Part shown: positions 8,098 through 17,003 of the stretch, piece after piece
Layout: each line of letters starts with the position of its first letter
Numbering within the stretch: position 1 is the stretch's first letter
Assembly: GCA_029850515.1 (NCBI GenBank)
Contig: JARCRW010000091.1
Span: 1 to 49,031, forward strand
DNA length: 49,031 bases
From: Nitrosotalea sp.
GTDB lineage: Archaea; Thermoproteota; Nitrososphaeria; Nitrososphaerales; Nitrosopumilaceae
Direction: 5' to 3'
The notes under the pieces: model-generated
What the model was told of the DNA's origin: nothing
Databases searched by the model: none
Seen by the model: the letters and a program-made list of their open reading frames with translations, nothing else
Position numbers and translations under genes: made by a program

Positions 8098-9675
8098 ATG
8101 AAAACAGCGCATCTTACAATAATTGCAACTTTCTGCAGCTTTATTGGCATCTCTTTTTCTGGGGCATCCGCCGAGGAATTATCCATGGGCGGTCCAGTCC
8201 AAACAATTCATTATCAGTTTTCACAAATGGCCGCATCTGGGAATGACGTTTACGTCACATATCAGGAAAATATTGGCAATGGAGTTGGCGCATCCGTGTT
8301 CTTTAGAAAAAGTTGGGATTCTGGATCTAATTTTAACGGCATAATTAAATTAAGCAGTGGTACCAACGCCGCAAATCCGTTGGTTGCAGCCTCTGGAAAT
8401 GATGTATATGTCACATGGATGGAAAATTGGGGAGGGCGTGGAATTTCATACGCAATGTTTGAGCGGAGCTCTGATGGCGGCAATACATTCTCTGCACCAA
8501 TCAGGATAAGCAATGGTGACGGTGATGCCAACCCTCGACAGATCATCGCAAATGGAAGCAACGTATACATCCTAATTGATTACGCGTTGCATGGAAATAC
8601 AATGGCCAGATTTTCATTTCTAGCAAGTCATGACAACGGTGCTACTTTTGGAAATTCAATCACTCTGCTGGAAGATACCAGAGGTCTTGCCTATATTTCT
8701 ACATCTGAAGACGGCAACACAGTCTATGCCTTTGGAGAAGGTAGTGGAAAATGCCCGATAGGGACAATGAAATGCAATTATGATATCTTTCTAAAGAAAA
8801 GTACAGACAGCGGTCTGTCTTTTGGAGAACCAGACATAATCAGAACAACAAACGCGCAGATATTTTTTCCCCAGATTGCCTCACCTGATACAAGTGTGTA
8901 TCTTGTTTGGGAAGAGCGGATAAGCGGCAATTCCAAATTATTTTTTGTAAAGAGCAATAATTTGGGAACAACTTTTAGCAAACCTATTGTCATAAATCAA
9001 CAAACAGGCGAGTCCTCCTTTCCACACATGGCTGCAAATGGGAAAAACGTGTTTCTAGTGTGGGATTACAGCAACGAATCTGTGATATCAAGCGAGAGGC
9101 GCCATCACGACATTATGATTGATTCCCCAGTGTCAGGGTTTTTCTTTACAAAAAGCTCTGATGGCGGCAATAGTTTTTCCGATCCAATAAACTTGAGCAA
9201 TGCTGTTGGAACTAGTTATTTGTCAAACATTGCCGCATCGGGGAATGACGTATTTGTCTCATGGGGATCTAAATTTGGAGACAAGGAAAATGTCTTTATT
9301 CGAAAAAGCATGGACGGTGGTACTAGCTTTGATGATACCATCAAGCTAACAGACGAAAAACAAGATTATTTTCAAAAGCAAATGGTATCATCAGGTAGAA
9401 ATGTTTACGTTGCAATAGATACTGCTTTTCCTGGCGATGATCTGTTTTTAACTACAAGCCATGATTTTGGAAATACATTTGGGAATCTGGTTAATCTGAA
9501 CCATGAGGGCCTCTTGCATCTTGGACCGCCATCAAAAGTTCCGGCAGTTCAAGTCTACCCGGAAAACAGTCATGCCGATGACCTGTACAATGCCATCCTT
9601 TTGGCAGCTGTTGGCGTGCCCATAGCTATTGGCGTTTCTATTGGCATGTTGTTATTTACTAGAAAAAGAAAATGA
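8098..9675 (+). CDS. Secreted eight-Asp-box propeller with C-terminal anchor
   Basis: 525 residues. The signal peptide ends in GASA (about residue 22). Eight Asp-box (BNR) motifs of the form S-x-D-x-G-x-T-F follow at roughly 50-residue spacing, near residues 71, 123, 175, 233, 285, 352, 403 and 453 (e.g. RSSDGGNTFS, KSSDGGNSFS, KSMDGGTSFD, TSHDFGNTFG). This predicts a sialidase-like beta-propeller. The sialidase catalytic Arg triad is not evident, so binding rather than hydrolysis is likely. A C-terminal helix (AILLAAVGVPIAIGVSIGML) with a basic tail (RKRK) anchors it. It is a sister of the gene at 11886, which has a QPR module in place of the anchor. Confidence 0.88.
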   Translation: MKTAHLTIIATFCSFIGISFSGASAEELSMGGPVQTIHYQFSQMAASGNDVYVTYQENIGNGVGASVFFRKSWDSGSNFNGIIKLSSGTNAANPLVAASGNDVYVTWMENWGGRGISYAMFERSSDGGNTFSAPIRISNGDGDANPRQIIANGSNVYILIDYALHGNTMARFSFLASHDNGATFGNSITLLEDTRGLAYISTSEDGNTVYAFGEGSGKCPIGTMKCNYDIFLKKSTDSGLSFGEPDIIRTTNAQIFFPQIASPDTSVYLVWEERISGNSKLFFVKSNNLGTTFSKPIVINQQTGESSFPHMAANGKNVFLVWDYSNESVISSERRHHDIMIDSPVSGFFFTKSSDGGNSFSDPINLSNAVGTSYLSNIAASGNDVFVSWGSKFGDKENVFIRKSMDGGTSFDDTIKLTDEKQDYFQKQMVSSGRNVYVAIDTAFPGDDLFLTTSHDFGNTFGNLVNLNHEGLLHLGPPSKVPAVQVYPENSHADDLYNAILLAAVGVPIAIGVSIGMLLFTRKRK

Positions 9676-9762
9676 AAACCCTACTTAATGTGTAAAAACA
9701 CTAACAGAATTTGCCTAATTTACAACGTATGTGTTAACGAGTTTAAGAAAGTTAAATACACC

Positions 9763-9828
9763 ATTAAACTTTTGGCAAAATGTAAGAAAATACTATCTTA
9801 GGGAATTTGCTTCTTTTAGAACAATCGT
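9763..9828 (+). repeat. Intergenic repeat B, copy 2
   Basis: Nearly identical to 3999-4063 and placed in the same way, ending just before a promoter cassette. The two copies are about 5.8 kb apart and head different transcription units. Confidence 0.9.
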
Positions 9829-9839
9829 ACTGTAGAAGT

Positions 9840-9886
9840 CTACACCACTTTTTTAAACCATGTCTATCCAGTATGTGTACAAAATG
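9840..9886 (+). promoter_or_regulatory. Array promoter cassette, copy 3
   Basis: CTACACCAC, TTTTTTAA at 9849-9856, CCATGTCTATCCAGTATGTG, then ACAAA before the ATG at 9884, 35 nt after the TATA-like element. The in-frame ATG at 9860 lies inside the cassette and is not used as the start here. Confidence 0.88.
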
Positions 9887-11134
9887 AAAATTATATATCT
9901 TGGAATCATTCTGGCATTTCTACTAGTTGCAATGTCGGAAGCAAAACCTATTCATGCGGAATCCAGCGGTCCAGTCCAAATTCTCAATGTGCAAGTACAA
10001 CCAAACATAAAAGTCAACGATACATTCTCACTCAATATGACAATTCTCAACAATTCTGCATTTCCGATATATCTTACAAGTGGTTCCTGTACTCCTGCAT
10101 TCTCTGTCGTGTTTGATGCTCATGCAAAACAAGTTTACCCAAACATAACATGCACTACAGAGGCGATATTGCAAAAAGTAGATCCGCAAAGTCAGGTAAC
10201 AATATCAAACGCAAACAAACCCGGGATAATTTATCAAGCAGTGCAACCCGGAACGGCAACTGTAAACATTACGCTTCCATATTATGCAAAAAACCAGACT
10301 GCTACAGATTATTCCAATATTTACTATAATGCTTCAAAATCATTTTCATTTACTATATTGAATCAATCCGAAACACCCCCGCAACATGCCTACGGAGGAG
10401 GCGGTCCAGTTGTCACAATAACTTTGGACCCGTTAGAACAGTTCAAGTCAGGAATTTCTGCAAAAGATGTTACTTGCAAAGAAGGTCTTCAACTTGTAAT
10501 CAAAGCAGAAGATGGCTCCCCGGCATGTGTAAAATATGATACTGCGCAGAAATTGATTGAAAGAGAATGGACAACAAATTCTCAAATCGCCTATCCTTGC
10601 CCAACGACTGATCCAAGCAAGATATCCGTTGATTTCCCTGTAAAACTCCCAGCCATACTGCCTAATGGTTACTCACTGCAAGGTATTGAGCAAAATGGCA
10701 GGATTCAAGTATATGCATATTATGCGAACAAGTCGCTCTGTGCACCAGACCATAACTTTCAATTTCATGATATACAGCTTCTTGTTACAATCGGAAAACA
10801 ACAGCGGCCGCTACCTAACTTGGAATATTATCAACTAATTCCCCAACTGGTTGGTAGCGAATGGGACATACCGCTAGGTCCCAATCTCATCTCCGAACTC
10901 GCAAACGAGGGGATAACTGTTCAACCTTTAGAGATAAATGGCTACAAGGGATTTGGGTGGGTACCTTGGGATACTCCTGTATATACTGAACAATTAGATG
11001 TGATAGATCCCAATCGAACAGCAAGTTCGTTATTTTTCTATAACAACAATGATCAAGATGTGTATTCATTAATTGACTTTGATCATCAGTCGGTAGTTCG
11101 GCTCTCGAACATTGCAAGGAGCATTCCACCTTAA
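9884..11134 (+). CDS. Secreted protein: Ig-like domain, QPR module, C-terminal domain
   Basis: 416 residues. The signal peptide (MKIIYLG and onward) ends near IHA (about 25). The Ig-like domain (about 30-155) has the pattern VNDTFSLNMTILNNSAFPIY and two Cys; it is shared with the genes at 29028 and 33953. A Gly-rich linker (AYGGGGPVVTITLDPLEQF) leads into a QPR module (about 182-229; RGW is REW here). The C-terminal domain contains LPNGYSLQGIEQNG and ends with a helix, reminiscent of DUF4367-type folds (tentative). First gene of the long unit 9884-19298. Confidence 0.88.
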   Translation: MKIIYLGIILAFLLVAMSEAKPIHAESSGPVQILNVQVQPNIKVNDTFSLNMTILNNSAFPIYLTSGSCTPAFSVVFDAHAKQVYPNITCTTEAILQKVDPQSQVTISNANKPGIIYQAVQPGTATVNITLPYYAKNQTATDYSNIYYNASKSFSFTILNQSETPPQHAYGGGGPVVTITLDPLEQFKSGISAKDVTCKEGLQLVIKAEDGSPACVKYDTAQKLIEREWTTNSQIAYPCPTTDPSKISVDFPVKLPAILPNGYSLQGIEQNGRIQVYAYYANKSLCAPDHNFQFHDIQLLVTIGKQQRPLPNLEYYQLIPQLVGSEWDIPLGPNLISELANEGITVQPLEINGYKGFGWVPWDTPVYTEQLDVIDPNRTASSLFFYNNNDQDVYSLIDFDHQSVVRLSNIARSIPP

Positions 11135-11148
11135 GTCATTGACAGAAA

Positions 11149-11391
11149 ATGAAAACTCTATACTATTCCATAATTGGAATATCATCACTTTTTGTGTTTC
11201 TATTTGTCGCGCTAGCTCCTGTATTGGATAATCTCGAAGCGCATTATCAGGTTTGTGACAAGAATGGTTGTAAAGATGTTATTCAATATGATTCAATTTT
11301 GTATAGGTATTATTGTGTTGGTGGAATTTATGCCACATCTGGTCAATTCTGGCTGGGTCAATGCGTATGGAATTCAGTGAGTAAAAATTGA
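11149..11391 (+). CDS. Small secreted Cys-containing protein
   Basis: 80 residues starting MKTLYYSIIG. Its first 24 nt are almost the same as those of the gene at 7028. After one hydrophobic segment come about 50 residues with four Cys (VCDKNGCKD, YYCVGG, GQCVW), possibly two disulfides. Nothing else is recognisable. It could be a genuine small surface protein or a truncated relic of a larger member. Its TGA overlaps the TTG start of the next gene. Confidence 0.6.
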   Translation: MKTLYYSIIGISSLFVFLFVALAPVLDNLEAHYQVCDKNGCKDVIQYDSILYRYYCVGGIYATSGQFWLGQCVWNSVSKN

Positions 11392-11882
11392 AAACTCTAC
11401 ATCTTTTAGTAATTGTAATTTTAATAATATCGTGCATTATTCTGTTAAATTCTGCCACAGGATTTGGGCTTGCGGAAAAACATTTTGAGGATCAAAGAAA
11501 TGGTCTAACTTGTAACAATCCTGGTAGCAGTTGTCCATTTCCAGATTTCGAGGATCATATGTTTTATGGGATTGCAGGTCTTGGAATATTTGCATCTAGT
11601 GCGATTCTTTTAACATTCAAGGCAAAATCTGTTTTATCTCGTTTGATTTTAGGCATAACCTCATTAATATCGGGAATTCCTGCTCTAACAGTTGGGTTTT
11701 TGGCATATGTTAATGATTATGACCACTATGTCACAATAATGGAGAAATGTTCACTTACTCCGTGTATGGGTCCAAATATTTTTTTCAATATGCAGTTTGT
11801 CGAGTTTTATGTCATCTACGGGGCAGTGTTGTCTACATTAGGAGTAATTCTTTTTGTCATGTATTTTAGGAGGAAAAAATAG
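11388..11882 (+). CDS. Membrane protein with Cys-containing outer loops
   Basis: 164 residues, TTG start (MKTLHLLVIVILI) at the usual leader position and overlapping the upstream stop. Four predicted helices: about 5-25, 57-76, 84-108 and 139-159. The loop after helix 1 has CNNPGSSCPF and the loop after helix 3 has CSLTPC. The layout resembles the smaller two-helix proteins at 23911 and 42337, which also hold a Cys-Pro loop between helices. Function unknown. Confidence 0.75.
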   Translation: MKTLHLLVIVILIISCIILLNSATGFGLAEKHFEDQRNGLTCNNPGSSCPFPDFEDHMFYGIAGLGIFASSAILLTFKAKSVLSRLILGITSLISGIPALTVGFLAYVNDYDHYVTIMEKCSLTPCMGPNIFFNMQFVEFYVIYGAVLSTLGVILFVMYFRRKK

Positions 11883-11885
11883 AAA

Positions 11886-14051
11886 ATGAAAACTCTACTT
11901 CTTGTAATTTTGATAGTGGCTTGCTCTGTCTGCATTTTATCTACTACTGCAAATCAAGCTAATGCTACCTATGCAATATATTCCAGAATATCTCAGACTG
12001 TAGCATCAGGAAATGCAGTCTTTGTAACATGGGATCAAAGCACTGAAAACAACACCTACATTCTCTTCAAAAAAAGTCTGGATGGCGGAACCACATTTGG
12101 GAAGACACTAGAAATTGCAAACAATGTGGGAGTTGCAATTGATCAAAGAGTGGCGATTTCACAAAATAACACATACATTGCATGGGGGACAAATATGGAC
12201 GCACCACACATATTTTTTAGAAAAAGCTCTGATTATGGTAATACGTTTGGGCCTGCACTAATTTTGAGTGATCCATATCCAATATGTTCTGGATTGCATG
12301 ATATGATTGCCACAGGATCTAATGTCTATGTTTTCTTTAGTTGTTACAATTCCACATCAAAAGAGGGAAGCATTGTTTTTAGGGCAAGCCATGATTATGG
12401 TAATACGTTTCAAAATCCTGTTATAATTTTCAAAGGAAATAGCATCTCCTCTGGTAGTGGTGTTTCTGCAGTGGTCAATGCAAGCAATATTTACCTTGCA
12501 TTCCAAAGCAGCGATGACCTATCGCATCCATCTGATGTAGTATTCAAAAGCAGTCATGATAGAGGCATGTCATTTAGCGATTCGCTTACTCTGAGCAATG
12601 GTACGGCATGGCATACATATCCTAATGTTGCATCCTTTGATAATCATGTGTATGTAATCTGGGTCAATTATGATGGTACTGATTTCAAAAGTCTGTTATT
12701 GAGGAAAAGCGATGATTATGGAAAAACCTTCGGTAATGTTATCATATTGCGTGAAACTGCACCAGAATTTGGCATAGAGTCTATTCCATCCATAATTGCA
12801 AGTGACGGTAAAGTCTATGTCAAGTGGCAGGAAATGAATTTTCCACTAGACTCAAGTGAACAGAAACAAAGCGTTATGCTTACTACCATCTCAAACAATG
12901 GGAACAGTTTTGATACTGTGTCTGATGTATCTGGAAAACAAACTTTTGATCTTAGACACAGTGAAATTGCCTCCGCCAATCATAATCTTTACTTGATGTG
13001 GCCTAACGTGACAAATCCTACCTTTGACACTGTAGGAATATTCTTCAAGAAAAGCACTGACTGGGGCAGTACATTTGGAAATGCAATTGATCTTAACAAG
13101 AATGATCCTTTGCCCATTCAAATGGGGGATCCTCATCTGGTTGCATCAGAAAATAATGTTTACGTAACAGGTGACTCGGTAGAAAAAAGTCATGATATAT
13201 TTTTTATTGCAAGCCATGATGGTGGTTACACCTTTGGCAAGATGGTTAACATTGATGATTTTAATCCTACTGGTGTTATTGTACCCACAGTTGATTCTCC
13301 ATTAAAGCAACTCAAGTCAGGTGTTGCACCTGAGAACATCAGGTGTCAAGATGGACTTGAGCTTGTGATAAATTCCCAAAAATCTCCTGCATGTGTAAGA
13401 CATGTACATCTTCCAAGGCTGTTATCAAATGGTTGGGTTTATGGTATTGATGATGCTGCTGAAGTTGCAAGCAAAAAAATTCAAGATGTTCTTGTGATAC
13501 ATGACAAGATACATGAAGGCGATGGGCTTGTTCCAGTAACTGTTACCGAAGTCATAAACCATGCAGAATCACTTGATTCTGTAATGGACTGGAGTTTCAT
13601 ACCTATTGGGTATGATGGAGACAACCGTGGAACCTCGTGGGACTTTATCCCCAATTCTTACCCGCTACCGTCTGGAGTCACAGATGGGAAAGGCAATGAT
13701 GTAATAGACAAATCGCGAATGCCTGAAAACTTTGCAATTACCTTGGAATTGCGTCTCTATTCTACAATATGCGGTTCTACAGAAAAGGTCATGGGAGAGG
13801 GAGGTCATCCATTCTCGCTTCCAATAAAAAAAGGCAATCCTGTAGTCCTTGTTTACAGCGGTGGAAGGGGAATACTTCCTGATTCAAGTGGCACGTACAC
13901 TGTAAACTTTGTATCTTTGTTTGAAACCAAGGTAGAATTTCCTAAAAGCGCGCATGTGATTTCAAACCAGACTCAATCATGTTTTCTTGAAAATAAAATA
14001 GATAATTTCACAAAAGCATTTTACACAAAAGCTGCTTTCACAATGGATTAG
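11886..14051 (+). CDS. Secreted eight-Asp-box propeller with QPR module
   Basis: 721 residues. After a cleavable signal (about 1-30) come eight Asp-box motifs near residues 63, 112, 167, 222, 274, 335, 388 and 442 (KSLDGGTTFG, KSSDYGNTFG, ASHDYGNTFQ, SSHDRGMSFS, KSDDYGKTFG, a weak SNNGNSFD, KSTDWGSTFG, ASHDGGYTFG). A QPR module follows (about 470-522: PLKQLKSG, C, PACVR, SNGW). A C-terminal domain of about 200 residues is not recognised. Compared with its sister at 8098, the membrane anchor is replaced by QPR plus a new domain. Sialidase catalytic residues are not evident. Confidence 0.88.
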   Translation: MKTLLLVILIVACSVCILSTTANQANATYAIYSRISQTVASGNAVFVTWDQSTENNTYILFKKSLDGGTTFGKTLEIANNVGVAIDQRVAISQNNTYIAWGTNMDAPHIFFRKSSDYGNTFGPALILSDPYPICSGLHDMIATGSNVYVFFSCYNSTSKEGSIVFRASHDYGNTFQNPVIIFKGNSISSGSGVSAVVNASNIYLAFQSSDDLSHPSDVVFKSSHDRGMSFSDSLTLSNGTAWHTYPNVASFDNHVYVIWVNYDGTDFKSLLLRKSDDYGKTFGNVIILRETAPEFGIESIPSIIASDGKVYVKWQEMNFPLDSSEQKQSVMLTTISNNGNSFDTVSDVSGKQTFDLRHSEIASANHNLYLMWPNVTNPTFDTVGIFFKKSTDWGSTFGNAIDLNKNDPLPIQMGDPHLVASENNVYVTGDSVEKSHDIFFIASHDGGYTFGKMVNIDDFNPTGVIVPTVDSPLKQLKSGVAPENIRCQDGLELVINSQKSPACVRHVHLPRLLSNGWVYGIDDAAEVASKKIQDVLVIHDKIHEGDGLVPVTVTEVINHAESLDSVMDWSFIPIGYDGDNRGTSWDFIPNSYPLPSGVTDGKGNDVIDKSRMPENFAITLELRLYSTICGSTEKVMGEGGHPFSLPIKKGNPVVLVYSGGRGILPDSSGTYTVNFVSLFETKVEFPKSAHVISNQTQSCFLENKIDNFTKAFYTKAAFTMD

Positions 14052-14054
14052 AAA

Positions 14055-15578
14055 ATGAAAACTTTACACATTACAATAATCATAATTCTTGTAATGGGAA
14101 TCAGTTATGTAACTGACAAAAGTGTGATGGGGTATGGCTTTTGTTGCGCACATACATCATCAGAACCATACACACCTCCATTAGAGCAATTCAAGTCTGG
14201 AATTGATCTTTATCACATAAAATGCAACAATGGTATGATTGCAGTTGTGAAGTATGATGATAATCTCCCATTATGTGTTAAATTTGATCATATTGAAAAG
14301 ATAAAGGCTCGTGGAATATCGTTACTCCTAAACGTACCAGATTCACAACCCGCAGGTCTTGCAATTGAAGGATTGAATCATTCCTACTCGATAGGCCAGA
14401 AAATAGATTTCAAAATAAAATTCAATGGAACTGCACTTAGATGCGATGACCCACGAATACTTGTGACTGATTCCGATGGTGTTATTGTGTGGTCAAGCAA
14501 TACAGTTGTAGTATCTTGCGCACCGGCAGACAACGAAGGCTACAAACAGTTACAAAGACATGCAAGCGATTTTGGAGATTTGAGAATAAATGACAATTCA
14601 GGATGGCACAGGCTTGTTGTGGTATTTAATGACAAGACACTGACAAGAGATTTTTGGGTTGACTCGAAAGAAACTCATATTGTGATACCCAATGGATTTT
14701 CTGAAAACAAGACAAGTTTCCAACCAGAAAATGTCATAATAAAATCAGGAATGAATGATACTGTAGTATGGCAAAATGATGATTTCATACAACACCAAAT
14801 AATTGCAGACAATTACAGCAATCCTGATTTTTACGATAGCACACATTTTGATCCACGAAACAACTCTACAATAGGAGCTGGGCAACACTTTGTATATTAT
14901 TTTAATACCCAAGACTATGGAACATTTGGGTACCATTCCGAGTCTGGGCAACATGGAATGATAACCATATTGCCACCTGACACTCAGCGGGCTCAGCTTC
15001 AGATCCAGCATACGCCGACTCCCTTTGAAGGCCACTACTCAAACTATAGGATATCCATAATGAAAGGTACCAAAGTTTCATGGGACAACATAGACAACAT
15101 GACACATACAATAACAAGCAGCACCGGTGTCTTTGATTCTGGATTGATACCCCCGCGAACAAGATTTACACTTGATACATCTACGCTCTCTCCGGGATAT
15201 TATGATTATTTTGATAAACTACATCCAAAACTGTCAGGAGGATTAAGAGTAATGATTCCAACAACAGAAAATGATATCATGTTAGTTCAAGCTGCAAAAA
15301 ATCTCGTAGAATCACAGACGTTTATGGAAAAATACCCCAATGCTCTAACATACGTACAGCACGGTTATTATGATTCAGTAGTGTTTATTGTTGAAAAACA
15401 AGTGTATCCATCAAATCCAGCAGATGATGGAACAAGAGATCTTAGACTTGAAGTGACATATGATCCCAATCACAATCTCAAGAACATTTCAATTGTTTGC
15501 GGGGGACCTGTTTCATTAGATGCATCAGATGTTGTAAAATATCTAAACTCTGAATCCTGTCTTAAGCCAAATTCATAA
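14055..15578 (+). CDS. Secreted protein: QPR module and two degenerate cupredoxin-like domains
   Basis: 507 residues. After the leader, a QPR module (about 42-90: PLEQFKSG, C, PLCVK, ARG) precedes an Ig-like domain (about 100-205). Two cupredoxin-like domains follow (about 210-310 and 320-400). The first keeps the N-terminal His (IQHQII) but reads YHSESGQHGM where YHC-x-x-H is expected. The second keeps THTITSS but reads YFDKLHPKLSG, so both Cys and Met ligands are missing. The C-terminal domain (about 410-507) has no known match. Copper binding of the normal type-1 kind is therefore doubtful. Starts 3 nt after the previous stop. Confidence 0.85.
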   Translation: MKTLHITIIIILVMGISYVTDKSVMGYGFCCAHTSSEPYTPPLEQFKSGIDLYHIKCNNGMIAVVKYDDNLPLCVKFDHIEKIKARGISLLLNVPDSQPAGLAIEGLNHSYSIGQKIDFKIKFNGTALRCDDPRILVTDSDGVIVWSSNTVVVSCAPADNEGYKQLQRHASDFGDLRINDNSGWHRLVVVFNDKTLTRDFWVDSKETHIVIPNGFSENKTSFQPENVIIKSGMNDTVVWQNDDFIQHQIIADNYSNPDFYDSTHFDPRNNSTIGAGQHFVYYFNTQDYGTFGYHSESGQHGMITILPPDTQRAQLQIQHTPTPFEGHYSNYRISIMKGTKVSWDNIDNMTHTITSSTGVFDSGLIPPRTRFTLDTSTLSPGYYDYFDKLHPKLSGGLRVMIPTTENDIMLVQAAKNLVESQTFMEKYPNALTYVQHGYYDSVVFIVEKQVYPSNPADDGTRDLRLEVTYDPNHNLKNISIVCGGPVSLDASDVVKYLNSESCLKPNS

Positions 15579-15581
15579 GAA

Positions 15582-17003
15582 ATGAAAATACTACATCTTT
15601 TTATTCTATTATCACTTGGAATATTTGCCATCCTTGGAATCTACTCTAACGCATATGCAACATGTGTTTTTGATAAAAATGGTTTACCAACATCATGTGC
15701 GGGTCCTCCTGTCTTGCACATGACAGAAAACTCGCAAAGCAACAGGTATGCAACTAATGACACCATAACAATTTTTGGCCAAATAGATAAAGTGCTTTTG
15801 GATCAGGATAATTACAAGGCTCAAATTGAAATCTACAATCCAGACAACATCCTGTACAAGTCTGATCAAATCAGCGTAAACCAAAATGGCACATACTCGT
15901 ATTCGTTCAAGATCACTGGCATTCTTGGAGTCTCTGGATGGTATAGTGGAAAGATTATTTCCACTCCCACCGAATGGGTAGGGATTGGTTTCAATTATGA
16001 ATCATCTCCATACTATCTGATGATTGGAAACACGACTTTTCCAATCACGTACAAGATTGACGGAGGCAGAATCAATTCAATAGATGTAAACCCTCACGAG
16101 AACTCTATAACTATACACACCAATCAAGTACGATGGATGACTTTGGAGCTACCAAGAAATCTGCTTGATGCCAAGGATGACAAAAATAATGATACTTCAT
16201 TTCTAGTCTTTACAAATTATACCGTAACTAATTTTCAAGAGATTAATTCAGATGCAAACACAAGAACGTTGACATTAGAAGTGCCCCCGATAGCAACACA
16301 AAATAACATAATTGAAAGGGAAAATGCAGGAATCAAGATAATAGGCACAATACTTGAACCACAAGTAAACCGCGCTACTATTCCGTATCATGTTATACCA
16401 CCTATCTTGCAGCAAAAATCGGGAATCCCGATAAAAGAGATTGACTGTGCCGATGGCTTTCAGCTAGTGGTAAAATCGGACGGAAACATCCCGGCATGTA
16501 TAAAACAGGATACGGTTGGTATACTGGTCCTGCGTGGATGGGCTTCAATCAACGACCTACCTTCCAATCTTGTCTGCAGTCAAGACTGTAAAAATATGGT
16601 GGAAAAAGTAGGATACACATGTAATACAGAAGGCAATATTTTTTCATGTTACATGCAAAACTCTGCAGATGTTACCAAGATTACCATACCAAATGGTGCA
16701 TCAAACTCTCAATCTGACACACCAAATTATGTCCCAAACAAGATTACCGTAGTCTTGGGAATAAACAGCACGGTACAATGGTACAATCAAGATGATGTCC
16801 CAAGTAGTGTTACAAATGATCGAAAAATTTTCGATTCTACTTCCATCCTACCAAACCATTCTTGGATATTTGTTTTTGACAGGCCGGGGATCTATTGGTA
16901 TCATAGCGAGTCACATCCCTGGATGCATGCTGAGGTAATCGTTTTGCCAGATGAATCTGTACCTGTCATTCCAAATGGGCCAAATCCAGTGAGGTCTGAT
17001 TAA
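15582..17003 (+). CDS. Secreted protein: beta domain, QPR module, degenerate cupredoxin
   Basis: 473 residues. The signal peptide ends near AYA (about 26). The N-terminal part (about 27-265) starts TCVFDKNGLPTSCAGPP and includes the YKIDGGRINSIDV and LELPRNLLDAK patterns. The same part occurs in the gene at 30351 and partly in that at 33953. The QPR module is about 278-325 (LQQKSG, C, PACIK, LRGW). The C-terminal cupredoxin-like domain (about 365-465) reads DVPSSVTND where His is usual and YWYHSESHPWMH where Cys is usual. Two of four type-1 copper ligands are therefore absent. Stop and next start are adjacent. Confidence 0.85.
   Translation: MKILHLFILLSLGIFAILGIYSNAYATCVFDKNGLPTSCAGPPVLHMTENSQSNRYATNDTITIFGQIDKVLLDQDNYKAQIEIYNPDNILYKSDQISVNQNGTYSYSFKITGILGVSGWYSGKIISTPTEWVGIGFNYESSPYYLMIGNTTFPITYKIDGGRINSIDVNPHENSITIHTNQVRWMTLELPRNLLDAKDDKNNDTSFLVFTNYTVTNFQEINSDANTRTLTLEVPPIATQNNIIERENAGIKIIGTILEPQVNRATIPYHVIPPILQQKSGIPIKEIDCADGFQLVVKSDGNIPACIKQDTVGILVLRGWASINDLPSNLVCSQDCKNMVEKVGYTCNTEGNIFSCYMQNSADVTKITIPNGASNSQSDTPNYVPNKITVVLGINSTVQWYNQDDVPSSVTNDRKIFDSTSILPNHSWIFVFDRPGIYWYHSESHPWMHAEVIVLPDESVPVIPNGPNPVRSD

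Noticed and set aside
9860-9883. Upstream in-frame start for the gene at 9884 (and similarly at 23036, 24225, 27591 and 39338)
   Set aside because: These extensions translate the promoter cassette itself or the sequence upstream of it; the conserved leader starts at the downstream codon.
8098-14051. True sialidases
   Set aside because: Asp boxes are structural; the Arg triad and nucleophile Tyr needed for catalysis could not be placed.
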